A stretch of 64,000 nucleotides of DNA from Mercurialis annua (Eukaryota > Streptophyta > Magnoliopsida > Malpighiales > Euphorbiaceae), in NCBI RefSeq assembly GCF_937616625.2, contig NC_065573.1:10741001-10805000 (forward strand), written 5' to 3'. A model generated the notes under the pieces. The model made no database searches, was not told where the DNA came from, and was given only the letters and a program-made list of their open reading frames with translations. A program made the position numbers and the translations under genes. Positions 38,801 through 48,095 of this stretch are shown piece after piece; position 1 is the stretch's first letter; each line of letters opens with the position of its first letter.

Positions 38801-40723
38801 AACGTTTGTAAAGGTTTGGGTTAAAACGCTAAAAAGGTGAAATGTTTGGATTTGTTCCGTAACGATTGTAAGCGTTTGGTTTAAATCGCTAAAAAGGTGA
38901 AACGTTTGGATTTGTTTCGTAACGTTTGTAAACGTTTGGCTTAAATTGCTAAAAAGGTGAAACGCTTGGATTTTTTTCGTAACGTTTTTAAACGTTTTGC
39001 CTAAATTGCTAAAAAGGAGAAAAGTTTGGATTTGTTTCGTAACATTTGGCTTAAATCGCTAAAAAGGTGAAACGTTTGGATATTTTTTGTTACATTTGTA
39101 AACGTTTGGCTTAAATCGTTAATTAAAGGCTAAATGTTTGGATTTGTTTCGTAACGTTTGTAAACGTTTGGCTTAAATCGGTAAAAAGGTGAAACGTTTG
39201 GATTTGTTTCGTAACGTTTATCAACGTTTAGCTTAAATTGCTAAAAAGGTGAAACGCTTGAATTTGTTTCGTAACGTTTGTAAACGTTTGGCTTAAATTA
39301 CTAAAAGGGTGAAACGCTTAGTTTTGTTTTGTAATGTTTGTATACGATTGGCTTAAATCGCTAAAAATGTGAAACGTTTGGATTTATTTCGTAACGTTTT
39401 AAACGTTTGTTTTAGTTTTGTAACGTTTGTAAACGTTTGGGTTAAATCGCTAAAAAGGTGAAATGTTTAGATTTGTTTCGTAACATTCGTGAACGTTTGG
39501 CATAAATTGCTAAAAAGATGAAACGTTTGGATTTGTTTCGCAACGTTTGTATACGTTTGGCTTAAATCGCAAAAAAGGGGGAAACGTATCGATTTGTTTC
39601 GTATAGTTTGTAAATGTTTGGCTTAAATCGCTAAAAAGGTGAAACGTTTGGATTTGTTTCTTAACCTTTGTAAACGTTTGGGATAAATTGCTAAAAAGGT
39701 GAAACGCTTTGATTTGTTTCGTAACGTTTTATACGTTTGGCTTAAATTGCAAAAAAGGAAAAACGCTTGGATTTGTTTCGTATCGTTTGTAAACGTTTGG
39801 CTTAAATTGCTAAAAAGGTGAAACGTTTAGATTTGTTTCGTAGCGTTTGTAAACGTTTGGCTTAAATTGCTAAAAAGGTGAAAAGTTTGTATTTGTTTCG
39901 TACCGTTTGTAAACGTTTGGCTTAAATCGCTAAAACGGTTAAACGTTTCGATTTGTTTTGAACGTTTGTAAACGTTTTGGCTTAAATTGCAAAAAAGGTG
40001 GAAACTCTTGGATTTGTTTCGTAACGTTTGTAAGCGTTTGGCTTAAATTGCTAATAAAGTGAAACGCCTGGTTTTGTTTCGTAACGTTTGTAAACGTTTG
40101 GCTTAAATTTTTAAAAATGTGAAACGTTTGGATTTCTTTCGTAACGTTTGTAAACGTTTGGCTTTAATCGCTAAAAAGGTGAAACGTTTGGATTTGTTCC
40201 GTAACATTTGTAAACGTTTGGTTTAAATCGCTAAAAAGGTGAAACGTTTATATTTGTTTCGTAACGTTTTAAACGTTTGGCTTAGATCGCTAAAATGAGG
40301 AAACGTTTGAATTTTTTTCGTAATGTTTATAAAAGTTTTGGTAAAATCGCTAAAAAGGTGAAATGTTTGGTTTTGTTTCATAACGTTTGTAAACGTTCGA
40401 CTTAAATCGCTAAAAAGGTGAAACGTTTGGATTTGTTTCATAATGTTTGTAAACGTTTGGATTAAATTGCTAAAAAGGTGAAACATTTGGATTTGTTCAG
40501 TAACGTTTGAAAACGTTTGTCTTAAATCACAAAAAAGGTGAAACGTTTGGTTTTGTTTCGTAAAGTTTGTAAACGTTCGGCTTAAATTGCTAAAAAGGTG
40601 AAACGTTTGGGTTTGTTTCGTAATATTTGTAAACATTTGGATTAAATCGCTAAAAAGGTGAAACGTTTAGATTTGTTTCGTAACGTTTGTAAATGTTTGG
40701 CTTAAATTGCCAAAAAAGTGAAA

Positions 40724-40739
40724 CGCTTGGATTTATTTC
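40724..40739 (+). repeat. Left flanking duplication of element 2 (16 bp)
   Basis: CGCTTGGATTTATTTC here and CGCTTGGATTTGTTTC at 50811-50826 flank the element with one mismatch. The uninterrupted paralogous site at 53983-53998 carries the sequence once. Confidence 0.75.
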
Positions 40740-40806
40740 CCCCTATAAATGGTATAAATGCTGACCAGCAAACTGTCAAGGTCGTGGGTTCATTTCCCCC
40801 TCTTTT
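40740..40806 (+). pseudogene. tRNA/SINE-like 3' half at the 5' end of element 2
   Basis: Contains TGGTATAAATGCTGACCAGC followed by AAACTGTCAAGGTC and GTGGGTTCATTTCCCCC, then CTCTTTT. The GTGGGTTCATTTCCCC stretch resembles a tRNA T-arm with a degenerate B box (GGTTCGANTCC), and TGGTATAAATGC resembles the end of a D-arm. The 5' acceptor half is missing, so it is not a working tRNA gene. It ends in a TTTT run directly before the LTR remnant. It may be a truncated SINE or tRNA pseudogene; the resemblance is by eye only. Confidence 0.4.
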
Positions 40807-40847
40807 ACCCTAGCACCGGTCACGATTCATGAAATTGGGTCGTGACA
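40807..40847 (+). repeat. Remnant of the 5' LTR of element 2
   Basis: Forty-one bases beginning ACCCTAGCACCGGTCACG and ending GGGTCGTGACA. They match the last 41 bases of the 3' LTR (50770-50810) with two differences. The rest of the 5' LTR is absent. Confidence 0.9.
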
Positions 40848-40851
40848 AAGT

Positions 40852-40863
40852 TGGTATCAGAGC
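40852..40863 (+). promoter_or_regulatory. Primer-binding site of element 2 (initiator Met tRNA type)
   Basis: TGGTATCAGAGC, four bases (AAGT) after the LTR remnant. Site and spacer are identical to element 1. Confidence 0.93.
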
Positions 40864-42958
40864 CATGTTTCGAACTAAGGCCAAATTTTGCGTGTTAGGT
40901 GTTTATCGCTTTAAGGCATGTTAAGTGTTATTATTGTGTCATAGAAACTACTGCAGAATTAGGTGTTATTATTTTGTTTTCAAACTTTCAGCCTACACCC
41001 TATAGGTGATGTCTGTCAGTCTTTATTGGTGTTAATGCTATGATTGACAATTAATTTCAGGATGCTGCTTGCTGTATTTTATCATATTGAAGTTATTTCA
41101 CTTGGGTGATTTTAATTGCTTCTGATTTCTCGGGAAATCTTTTGTCGATGATGTTTTCTAAATTCATACTTGGGTATGATGTTGTTTGAAAAACTTTGGC
41201 TTTCTGCCATTAATGATTTAATAACGATGAATTATATGGTGTACACGTTGGCTTTGGCCGTAATTGTTGGGTGCTATGCACGCTGGCACCTATGAGGATA
41301 CATTTGGGCGTTAGTCATGTTTTCTAGTAATGAAATTTTGGGTTAAACTTTAAAACGTGTTTTGTGGTCACACATGATTTTACCACATGTTGCTTTAAGG
41401 ATTTTCATTGAGATTTTTTTTATTTTTTTTTATTCGATTTGTGTTTTGACACAGAATTAAAAAGAAGTTCGATTTTAATTCTTTCAAAGTTTGATTTTTG
41501 GTAAAGTTGCCAGTGAAACGAATTTCTTATATTTTGAAATATTATATTTGGTTTGATGTTAACAATCAATGATTTCAAAAAGATATTTTTAAGAGATGAT
41601 CATTGATTTGAGAATTTAACGTTGAAGTTATTAATTGACCATGTTGTTGTATGTTAGCATTTTAAAATTTTTGGGATTTATGGAATGGTTGTTTGAGATT
41701 AAAGATTTCTCACTTGAGTTTTTAATTTTAACGGTTGGGTTAAGTTGAGCTTCCAAATTTGAAAGGGTGAAAATTTTATTAAAAATATTGTTCCGGATTT
41801 ACAAATATTTTAAATATATTTTATAAACGGTTGTTTGGGTTCGACTTGGGTCACCCAAATTTAGGAGTTGAGCTTGATAGTTGTAATGACTCGGCTAGCT
41901 CGATGATTTTATGGTTTGAGATACTTGGGTACCGTTTTAAAGCAATTGATTAAAAAGAAGAGACTTTTACAAATTGTGATTTTGTTTAACCGTGGGGCTC
42001 AACAAAATTTGGAAGTTTTTCGTATTTGACCTTAAATTTCAAAATGAACTTCGAAGCGTACTATTAAAGTATTATATAATTACATGGTAAATTTGTAATG
42101 AGATTTCAAAAAAAAAAATATTGTGGCATGTCCTGATTTGTCTTTTAAGTATGTTTGGGGTTAATTGTGTTCAATGGCATGCTTGGGTGAATTGTGGTCC
42201 ATAGAATTCGTAATCTGTTGATAATAAAATTTGTTGTATAACTCGCTTGTCTATTAAACTAAGTTGATTGTATTTGTTTGTCCCTTCGTGTGGAGTAGCA
42301 CGTGAGATGATTTATTCACGTGGTCAAGATTGGCTACCTTGATATATGATTCGTAGATCAAAATCTTTGGGTTTTGATATCAAGAAAGATGAGGGAAAGA
42401 TTTTCTTGGATTGGTTGATGATTTCTGATTATCCTAGAATGGATATTGGAAACTCTGAACCGAGAAGATAGATCGGTGTATTAATACACTGGTGTTTCCA
42501 TCAAGTCTAATGATGCGATGCGGGAGCTGGCGGTAAGTTTTGTAGGAACGGTCTGATGTGTTATTTCTTTGGAAATGAGTTTCAATTAGGTTTGAGGTTC
42601 GTTGGATTTTTTTTATGTGGAAGAGTTGTAACATAATTTTTAGGTTAAGTTGCTATATAGCATCGAAGGTTGGTAGGTTGCAAGTAAGGAATTTGAGAAG
42701 TATTTTAAGGTTATTGACTGCACATCTCACAGAGCATAAAGTCTAGCAAATGTTTTATTGCGAAATGGATTTCAAAGGTTGAATTGTTAAAATATTTAAA
42801 ACATTTTTTAACACGTAATTGTGCCCAGACATATCATGAACATGCATTTTAAATGTCACGAATAAGATTGCATTGAGAATTGAGTATGTTCACTAAGTAA
42901 AAGATAAATCAATAATTGATACATGCATAATAGTACATGCATCACGTGCATGGTAATG

Positions 42959-43019
42959 ATTAGGGTTGGATGCAACTCTTTGGGGATGAGAGATGTCATC
43001 ACCCTGGCGCACAATTATG
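42959..43019 (+). other. 61-bp conserved block (copy in element 2)
   Basis: Counterpart of 23486-23546 with two mismatches by eye. One frame reads VGCNSLGMR(D/G)VITLAHNYVK in both elements. No intact surrounding frame is shared, so coding is unproven. Confidence 0.8.
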
Positions 43020-44910
43020 TAAAATGGATTTTTCGATAAAGTGTTTTGAGAAAGATGTTTTGAAACGAGCTCACGAGTCACATTGTGATAAATGTATTTA
43101 TAAAGTTGTCGGATTTCAAATGACTTGCAACTGTTACCGAAAGGTAGTTAGACAAATACTCTGTGATGGTGGTGGTAAATTTTGGACGATTACGTTGTAA
43201 TGGATCAGTCTGTATGTCAGAACCGTATGTTTCATAGAAAGTGAGATTTAAATTTAGGTTGCACTCGAGATATAGTTGTGCCAAGTGCGGTGTATGGTTA
43301 GATTTAGATTGGAAAGTGTTCGTGATAATTTCTGATTTTTGATTTAGGGATTTGTGAATTAAGGATGTTGGTTATGCTCAATGTGTGTGTATACACTATA
43401 TTTTTATTTTAAACGAAACTTTATCTTTCCAGATTTGAAATTGTCCAAAGTATTTTGGTGAATTAATATAAGGAATGTTTATAAACAAGGAATTTATATT
43501 GCTGATTTTACTTTTCCGAGGAAAGGGAGAAATTTTGTCAAAATTGATTTAAAAAGGGATAATAAATTTTCCGTTAGAGCGATTCCTTCAAATTGTGTTT
43601 TTGTTTGAGTAAATTTAGAAGCGATTTAAAATTTTGGGATGTTTGAAACATCAATGTGTATTTTAAATACGGAAAATTTTGCCACTTTTGGCCTTCAAAG
43701 TATAAACTATTTAAAAGTTTTTAACAAGTTTGAATTAAAGAGAACATAAATTTGGTCAATTGAACAGTTTTATAGATTTACAAATGTATTCGAGAGTAAG
43801 AGGAAATTTCGGATTTAAATGTGGGGGTTTTAGAAATTTTTCAAGGGTTTGCAAAACCGATGGTTTTTTTTTTACGGTAAAGGTATTTAAATTTCGAATG
43901 AAAAAGGAGGTGTAAGACGTAGAGTCTTTTAAACAAAGTAAAATTTTTCTGTATATAAAATATTTGGTATTAAAAGATTTTATACCCATAGGAGTTGGTT
44001 TCGAGCATAACTAACTATCCGGTCGTAGTAAACTGGTCGTTTTGATCTCTCGTTGTATACGAGGCTGTAGTCATTTGATTGAATAATTTTGAGGATTTGA
44101 GTTCGATTTGGTTATATGGGATAGTTGATTTAAAAATTGAAATCGCGGTTAATAGGTTTCGACAACCATGATTGGTTGATCGATATTGTTAATTGATGAA
44201 ATTATTATAATGTCTGGTTGTCGTCTGGGTCAGTGGTTGAACCCTTGATGAGAGAGGCAAAATATTTTTTTTAAGTTGTGAGGTGTAGTCAATGTTCAGT
44301 GTAGTCGTGGCGTTATATTTCTGAGTGATTGGGAGAATCATTTTGATGGATATTGTTTAACACTGATATAGAAATTTTTGTTACCATGAGAGAGGCCCAC
44401 TTTTCTTTGAATTGCGATATGAGTTTTTTTGTTATGATTCACAAGTTAATAGTATTATCGAGTTGGTACTAATCGTTAGGATTGGATGATTATTATAATG
44501 TTTGTTTTGGAACCGAAATATTATCTGAAGTTTATTGGGTTTTGTTATCGATCCTTTTGATGTAGAGGTGCTATAAGTGAAAGTAAGTAAGTGTTGTACA
44601 CAAAAAAAAAAATTGCTTGTGTTTTTCAGTATTCCTGATTGACGGTAGAGTTTAGAGTTGTAAGAGTTATATTTGAGCTTTGTGCTCGATCTTGTATTTG
44701 ATATTGAGGATTTTATAAGAGATGAGTTTCGAGCTATTTTTGAAAGCCACTCAGGTATAGAGTAATTGTGACTCTCAAATGAATAATTGTTGTTTACTCA
44801 CATTGCCTTGGACGAGTAATAGTTGGAGCACCTAATTATTGGAATCAGAATTTTTTCGCGTATGTGGATGGTGATCATTCGAATTTTCAAATCAGTTTTC
44901 GTATTTCTTT

Positions 44911-44923
44911 AAGTGGGGGAAAA
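44911..44923 (+). promoter_or_regulatory. Second polypurine-tract-like sequence
   Basis: AAGTGGGGGAAAA followed by TGTAACACTCC imitates a polypurine tract plus LTR start, 338 bp upstream of the true one at 45249-45261. It may be a relic of an earlier or recombined LTR boundary. Confidence 0.4.
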
Positions 44924-45248
44924 TGTAACACTCCATATTGTCAGCATGTTTGGGTAAAGTTATGTTTCGTTTTGTTTACCTCTCCTCAGCTGTCATTGTG
45001 GTAGAAGTACATATGGGTAAGAGTTTTGTTAAATATCTTGAGATTGCAGTTTTTATTTTGTTTTTATTGAGTTGTCTCCTGGTCGTAAAGTGATTTGTGG
45101 AATTAGACATTGTTATGCGTAGTTGTTTCTTTCGTTCCGTTGAGGATGCGTTGCTCCGTATTTTTTTGAGTTACGTGTGATTTTATACGTGCTATAATTG
45201 AATTTATATTATCTTGGTTGTGGTAAATTCGAGGACGAATTTTTTTAT

Positions 45249-45261
45249 AAGTCGGGGAGAA
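45249..45261 (+). promoter_or_regulatory. Polypurine tract of element 2
   Basis: AAGTCGGGGAGAA directly before TGTAATATCC, the start of the 3' LTR. It is preceded by AATTCGAGGACGAATTTTTT, as in element 1. Confidence 0.85.
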
Positions 45262-45795
45262 TGTAATATCCAGTAATTTTTTTGAAATTATTTTTTAAAA
45301 AAATTTAATTATATTTTTGCATTCCGTCAAGTTTTAGGTAAAATTTTTTTTATTATTTTTAGTAAATATTTTTATATAATTTTATTGCAGTCACTCATTG
45401 ATTTGGTCGTGATTCGATTCGTGTTGGTTTGTATTATTAAATCTTAATAAGAAAAAAAAAAGATAAATAGTATGCCATGCATGCACTTTCTTTTCCGAGA
45501 AAATTAGACCATTCACGGTCTTGGACCATTTTATACTAAAAAGTACGGTTAATAGTTTCTCTTTTTACAATTACTGTGGTCAATTAATTAACTTGATTTC
45601 TAACCTTTTTTCTTTCACTTTAATACTTTATAAAATACAAGATTACAACTGTTGATTTAGGATAGAATTTGCATGTATCTTTGATAGTGATTCTCAAAGA
45701 TTTTTTCCATTAATCTCGTCATTAAGACTCACCATTAATCCAATTACCAAAATCATTCTCATTTAGTTTGAATTTGTGTTGAAAACAATTGACAA

Positions 45796-45899
45796 TGGCA
45801 AACACTAGATCTATGTCAAAAAAATCTCCAACTAAAATTTTTTCAGTGCCGAGATCAAATATAGAAAGCTAATGGTGATGATCCAATGGTTGTCGAGGT
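45796..45899 (+). pseudogene. Gene-like exon 1 remnant captured in the LTR
   Basis: Begins ATGGCAAACACTAGATCTAT and reads MANTRSMSKKSPTKIFSVPR, then SNIES, followed by a stop. The +1 frame after the stop continues as NGDDPMVVE and ends exactly at GAG before GTAAGTTT, a strong plant splice donor. This suggests a short exon with one frame-disrupting indel. The product is not recognised. It lies in the non-conserved part of the 3' LTR and is probably a captured fragment of a host or transposon gene. Coding status is inference. Confidence 0.4.
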
Positions 45900-45984
45900 A
45901 AGTTTAAATTTTTTTTGTTTATTTTTTGTTATTTTTTGGTGCGATCCCATGTTTGTAATTGTTGTTATTTGTGATGTTGCCCGC

Positions 45985-46306
45985 CGTAGTAAGCCCGCCG
46001 CCATAAACCCTCTGCAATTGCACACAATCGTCACGGTCCATTCATAGAAGTGTCTCCTTCTTCAGATTCGGCGACCCGCAACCTATCCCTTTGTTCTTCA
46101 CTGACATAAACATTTTCTTCTTTAGATTCAGATCTTCGCTTCTTTTTCTGTTTAAGGTTTCCCGTTTCTAGAAAATTACAGATGGAGGACCTCCTGCCGC
46201 CATGATGAACAAATCGGAATCGGGGATCAGGTCCGCGAAGCAACATCAGTTTTTGATTTTGTAATTTTATGGCTTGATTTGTTTGTTTGGTTAACCAATG
46301 GTGCAC
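45985..46306 (-). pseudogene. GC-richer gene-like fragment between the two exon remnants
   Basis: A patch of higher GC than the surrounding LTR. The minus strand has a 91-aa open frame (46031-46306) with a charged stretch (KQKKKRRSESKEENVYVSEE). The plus strand also reads open for short runs. Sense strand and identity are unknown. It looks like captured exon sequence rather than LTR sequence. Confidence 0.35.
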
Positions 46307-47260
46307 TAATGGTACACAAGTACTCTTGTTTTTTTTAGTACGCTAATGTTTAACTTTGGGTAAACTGTTGGCTGTCCTCCAATGATGCTAATTAGGGGGG
46401 TAACTATATGTTTCCTAACGGTTAACTATTAGATAACTATACTTGTGTCAGGTTATCTAAAATATGAATATATAATGTTAATTATTTTTTTATTAGTTAA
46501 AGTTAACTAATAAATGACTACTGGTTAACTGACAGTTAACTAATCTGGTGTACTGTTAATTTTAGGATATATTGTTGTCAGATTTATTTAAAATGATTTT
46601 ATGATGTTAATAGCATTTTTTATTAGATTTAATTTACTAATGGATAACTACATGTAAACTGATAATATGCCAGTGTTTTTCTTTTTCATAAATAAATGAA
46701 TTTGTATTGTGTATTTATGTTTGTTGATTGTTTAATATGTAGGATGTGGAGTACTTTATCAAGCATGCTGATCATTTCTCAATCAAGATTGTCGTTGCGG
46801 TGGTGAAGGCGGAGGGATTTATAATCGAATTTTCAACTAGTTTAATAGAAATGGAGTTTCAAATTTGTAATGGGTTTTTTATTAGTTAACCAATTGTGTA
46901 CTAATGGTACACCAATAATCTTATTTTAGTACACTATTAGTAAACGTTGTTTTAGCTGTTGGTAAAATTTGTTTTTTTTAATATATGGCTAATAAATCGT
47001 TGGTAAAATTGAATTGTGTATTTTAGACAAACTATAATTTTTAAAAAAATTAATGACTTTATTTTTAGAATATCGGTAATGAACCTTGAGTAAACCGCTG
47101 ATAAACTTATAGTTAATCGATTATAAATATATTGTTAATAACTTTTTAGTAAATCTGAATTGTGCATTTTTTAACAAAATTTGTTTTAAGTCTATCATTA
47201 GTTAACCTTTAGCTAACCATTAGTGCACCTATAGTTAACTTACAACAAAATGTTATATTT
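46280..47260. repeat. Degenerate GTTAACTA-type repeats
   Basis: GTTAACTAA, GTTAACTATTAG, GGTAAACTGTTGG and similar variants recur many times. A longer direct repeat is also present: GGTTAACCAATGGTGCACTA with ATGGTACAC downstream near 46291-46315, and AGTTAACCAATTGTGTACTA with ATGGTACAC near 46883-46911. Function unknown. Confidence 0.6.
46743..46888 (+). pseudogene. Gene-like exon 2 remnant captured in the LTR
   Basis: Follows an acceptor-like TTTAATATGTAG and opens in phase 0 with the exon at 45796-45899. It reads DVEYFIKHADHFSIKIVVAV, then VKAEGFIIEFS, and runs to a stop at about 46888. The intervening ~843 bp would be the intron. The open stretch and matching phase support former coding sequence, but no protein family was recognised and the gene is at best a fragment. 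Confidence 0.4.
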
Positions 47261-47451
47261 TTTGAATAATTTACAAACTTAACAGTGGCAGTTTATATCA
47301 TTGTGAATATTGCCTCATTCAGGAAAAAAATGCATGCAATTGCATGAACAATTTATTCTTCGATTACTATCAAATAAGCATGTGATTCACTACTTAGAAC
47401 CCTATTATTTTGGTTGTTTCGAATCAATAAATTTGTCAAGTGGTTGATGAA

Positions 47452-47772
47452 AATATTAATTAATAGATTATAAATTACACAAATAGATTTATTATATTGT
47501 CAATTGGTTGATTCTTTTTATTTTTTTCAAATCAGTTCATGTATCTTAAGAATCCATTAATCTTCGTTTTTTATGGCAGTTTATTAGCATTTAAGGATTC
47601 TAAAAGATTTAAAGTTATCATAACAACAACTTTCCATAACAGCATCATTCCATAACAGTTCCTATAATTAAGCATTCTAAAGATTCAGTATCTTTCCTTT
47701 TCAATATCATTCCACCGTATTCCTTATATTACTAAATCTATTTGTGCAATTTGTAATCTATTAATTAATATT
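47452..47772. mobile_element. Foldback or MITE-like element, 321 bp
   Basis: Arms at 47452-47490 and 47733-47772 form a ~39-bp inverted repeat with about three mismatches. The left arm begins AATATTAATTAATAGATTA; the right arm ends TAATCTATTAATTAATATT. The core has no open frame. No clear target duplication could be fixed, so it may simply be a hairpin-forming sequence. Confidence 0.5.
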
Positions 47773-47864
47773 GTCAACTTTTTTTTTATTCCACAGTAAA
47801 TTTCTAAATAAGTTTACCTATGTTGGGTACTTGTTAATTTTTCTCTTCTTTTCCTCCCACGTTA

Positions 47865-48095
47865 ATGTTGGCCCATTCATTTTGTTCTTGGCCAAAAGCC
47901 CATTCATCTTATGTTCTATATGAAGCAGAAACTTGGAATTGTGCAGAGGAAATTTTGCTTCCTTTTCCTTATCACGCGTTATTATTTTTAAACCCTTTTC
48001 ATTCGTTTTTTCTTCTAAAACCCTAGCCTTCCCTCAGTCTAAAGCGTTCTAAAACATCATCATCATTGTTCCATTCTCTCGTTACAATCCGGTAA
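47865..48095 (+). promoter_or_regulatory. Putative promoter and leader of the 3' LTR of element 2
   Basis: Two site-II-like motifs (TTGGCCCATTC and AAGCCCATTC), then AT-rich TATTATTTTTAAACCC, then CTAAAACCCTAGCC (telo-box-like), then a pyrimidine-rich leader. The leader is followed by a strong donor-like CCGGTAAGTT near 48090. This order is typical of plant housekeeping promoters with leader introns. Activity is inferred only. Confidence 0.4.

Larger units (their letters stand above)
28866..40739 (+). repeat. 60-bp satellite array, block B (single orientation)
   Basis: About 198 forward monomers with no clear strand switch. It starts with the right AAAAA target duplication of element 1. Its first part (to about 30300) copies 15862-17890 and thereby identifies the pre-insertion sequence of element 1. 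It ends with the left 16-bp flanking duplication of element 2 (40724-40739). The minus-strand frames (up to 192 aa, 32346-32924) read as repeats of TFTNVTKQIQTFHLFSDLSQ and are treated as satellite artefacts. No other feature is seen. Confidence 0.97.
40864..45248 (+). other. Non-coding internal region of element 2
   Basis: AT-rich sequence with short open frames only, such as 42970-43200 (76 aa), none recognised. It is collinear in parts with the internal region of element 1. It holds the 61-bp conserved block at 42959-43019, and a CTTGGGTCACCC / TGACTCGGCTAG motif near 41850-41900 that recurs in the 3' LTR. A polypurine-like tract followed by TGTAACACTCC occurs early, at 44911-44934. No reverse transcriptase or integrase signature was recognised. 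Confidence 0.7.

Noticed and set aside
40740..40806. Functional tRNA gene
   Set aside because: The acceptor stem and 5' half are missing and the B box is degenerate. At best it is a SINE or tRNA fragment.
42970..43200. 76-aa frame in element 2 as a gag zinc-knuckle protein
   Set aside because: The cysteine and histidine spacing does not match CX2CX4HX4C, and the frame is not kept in element 1.
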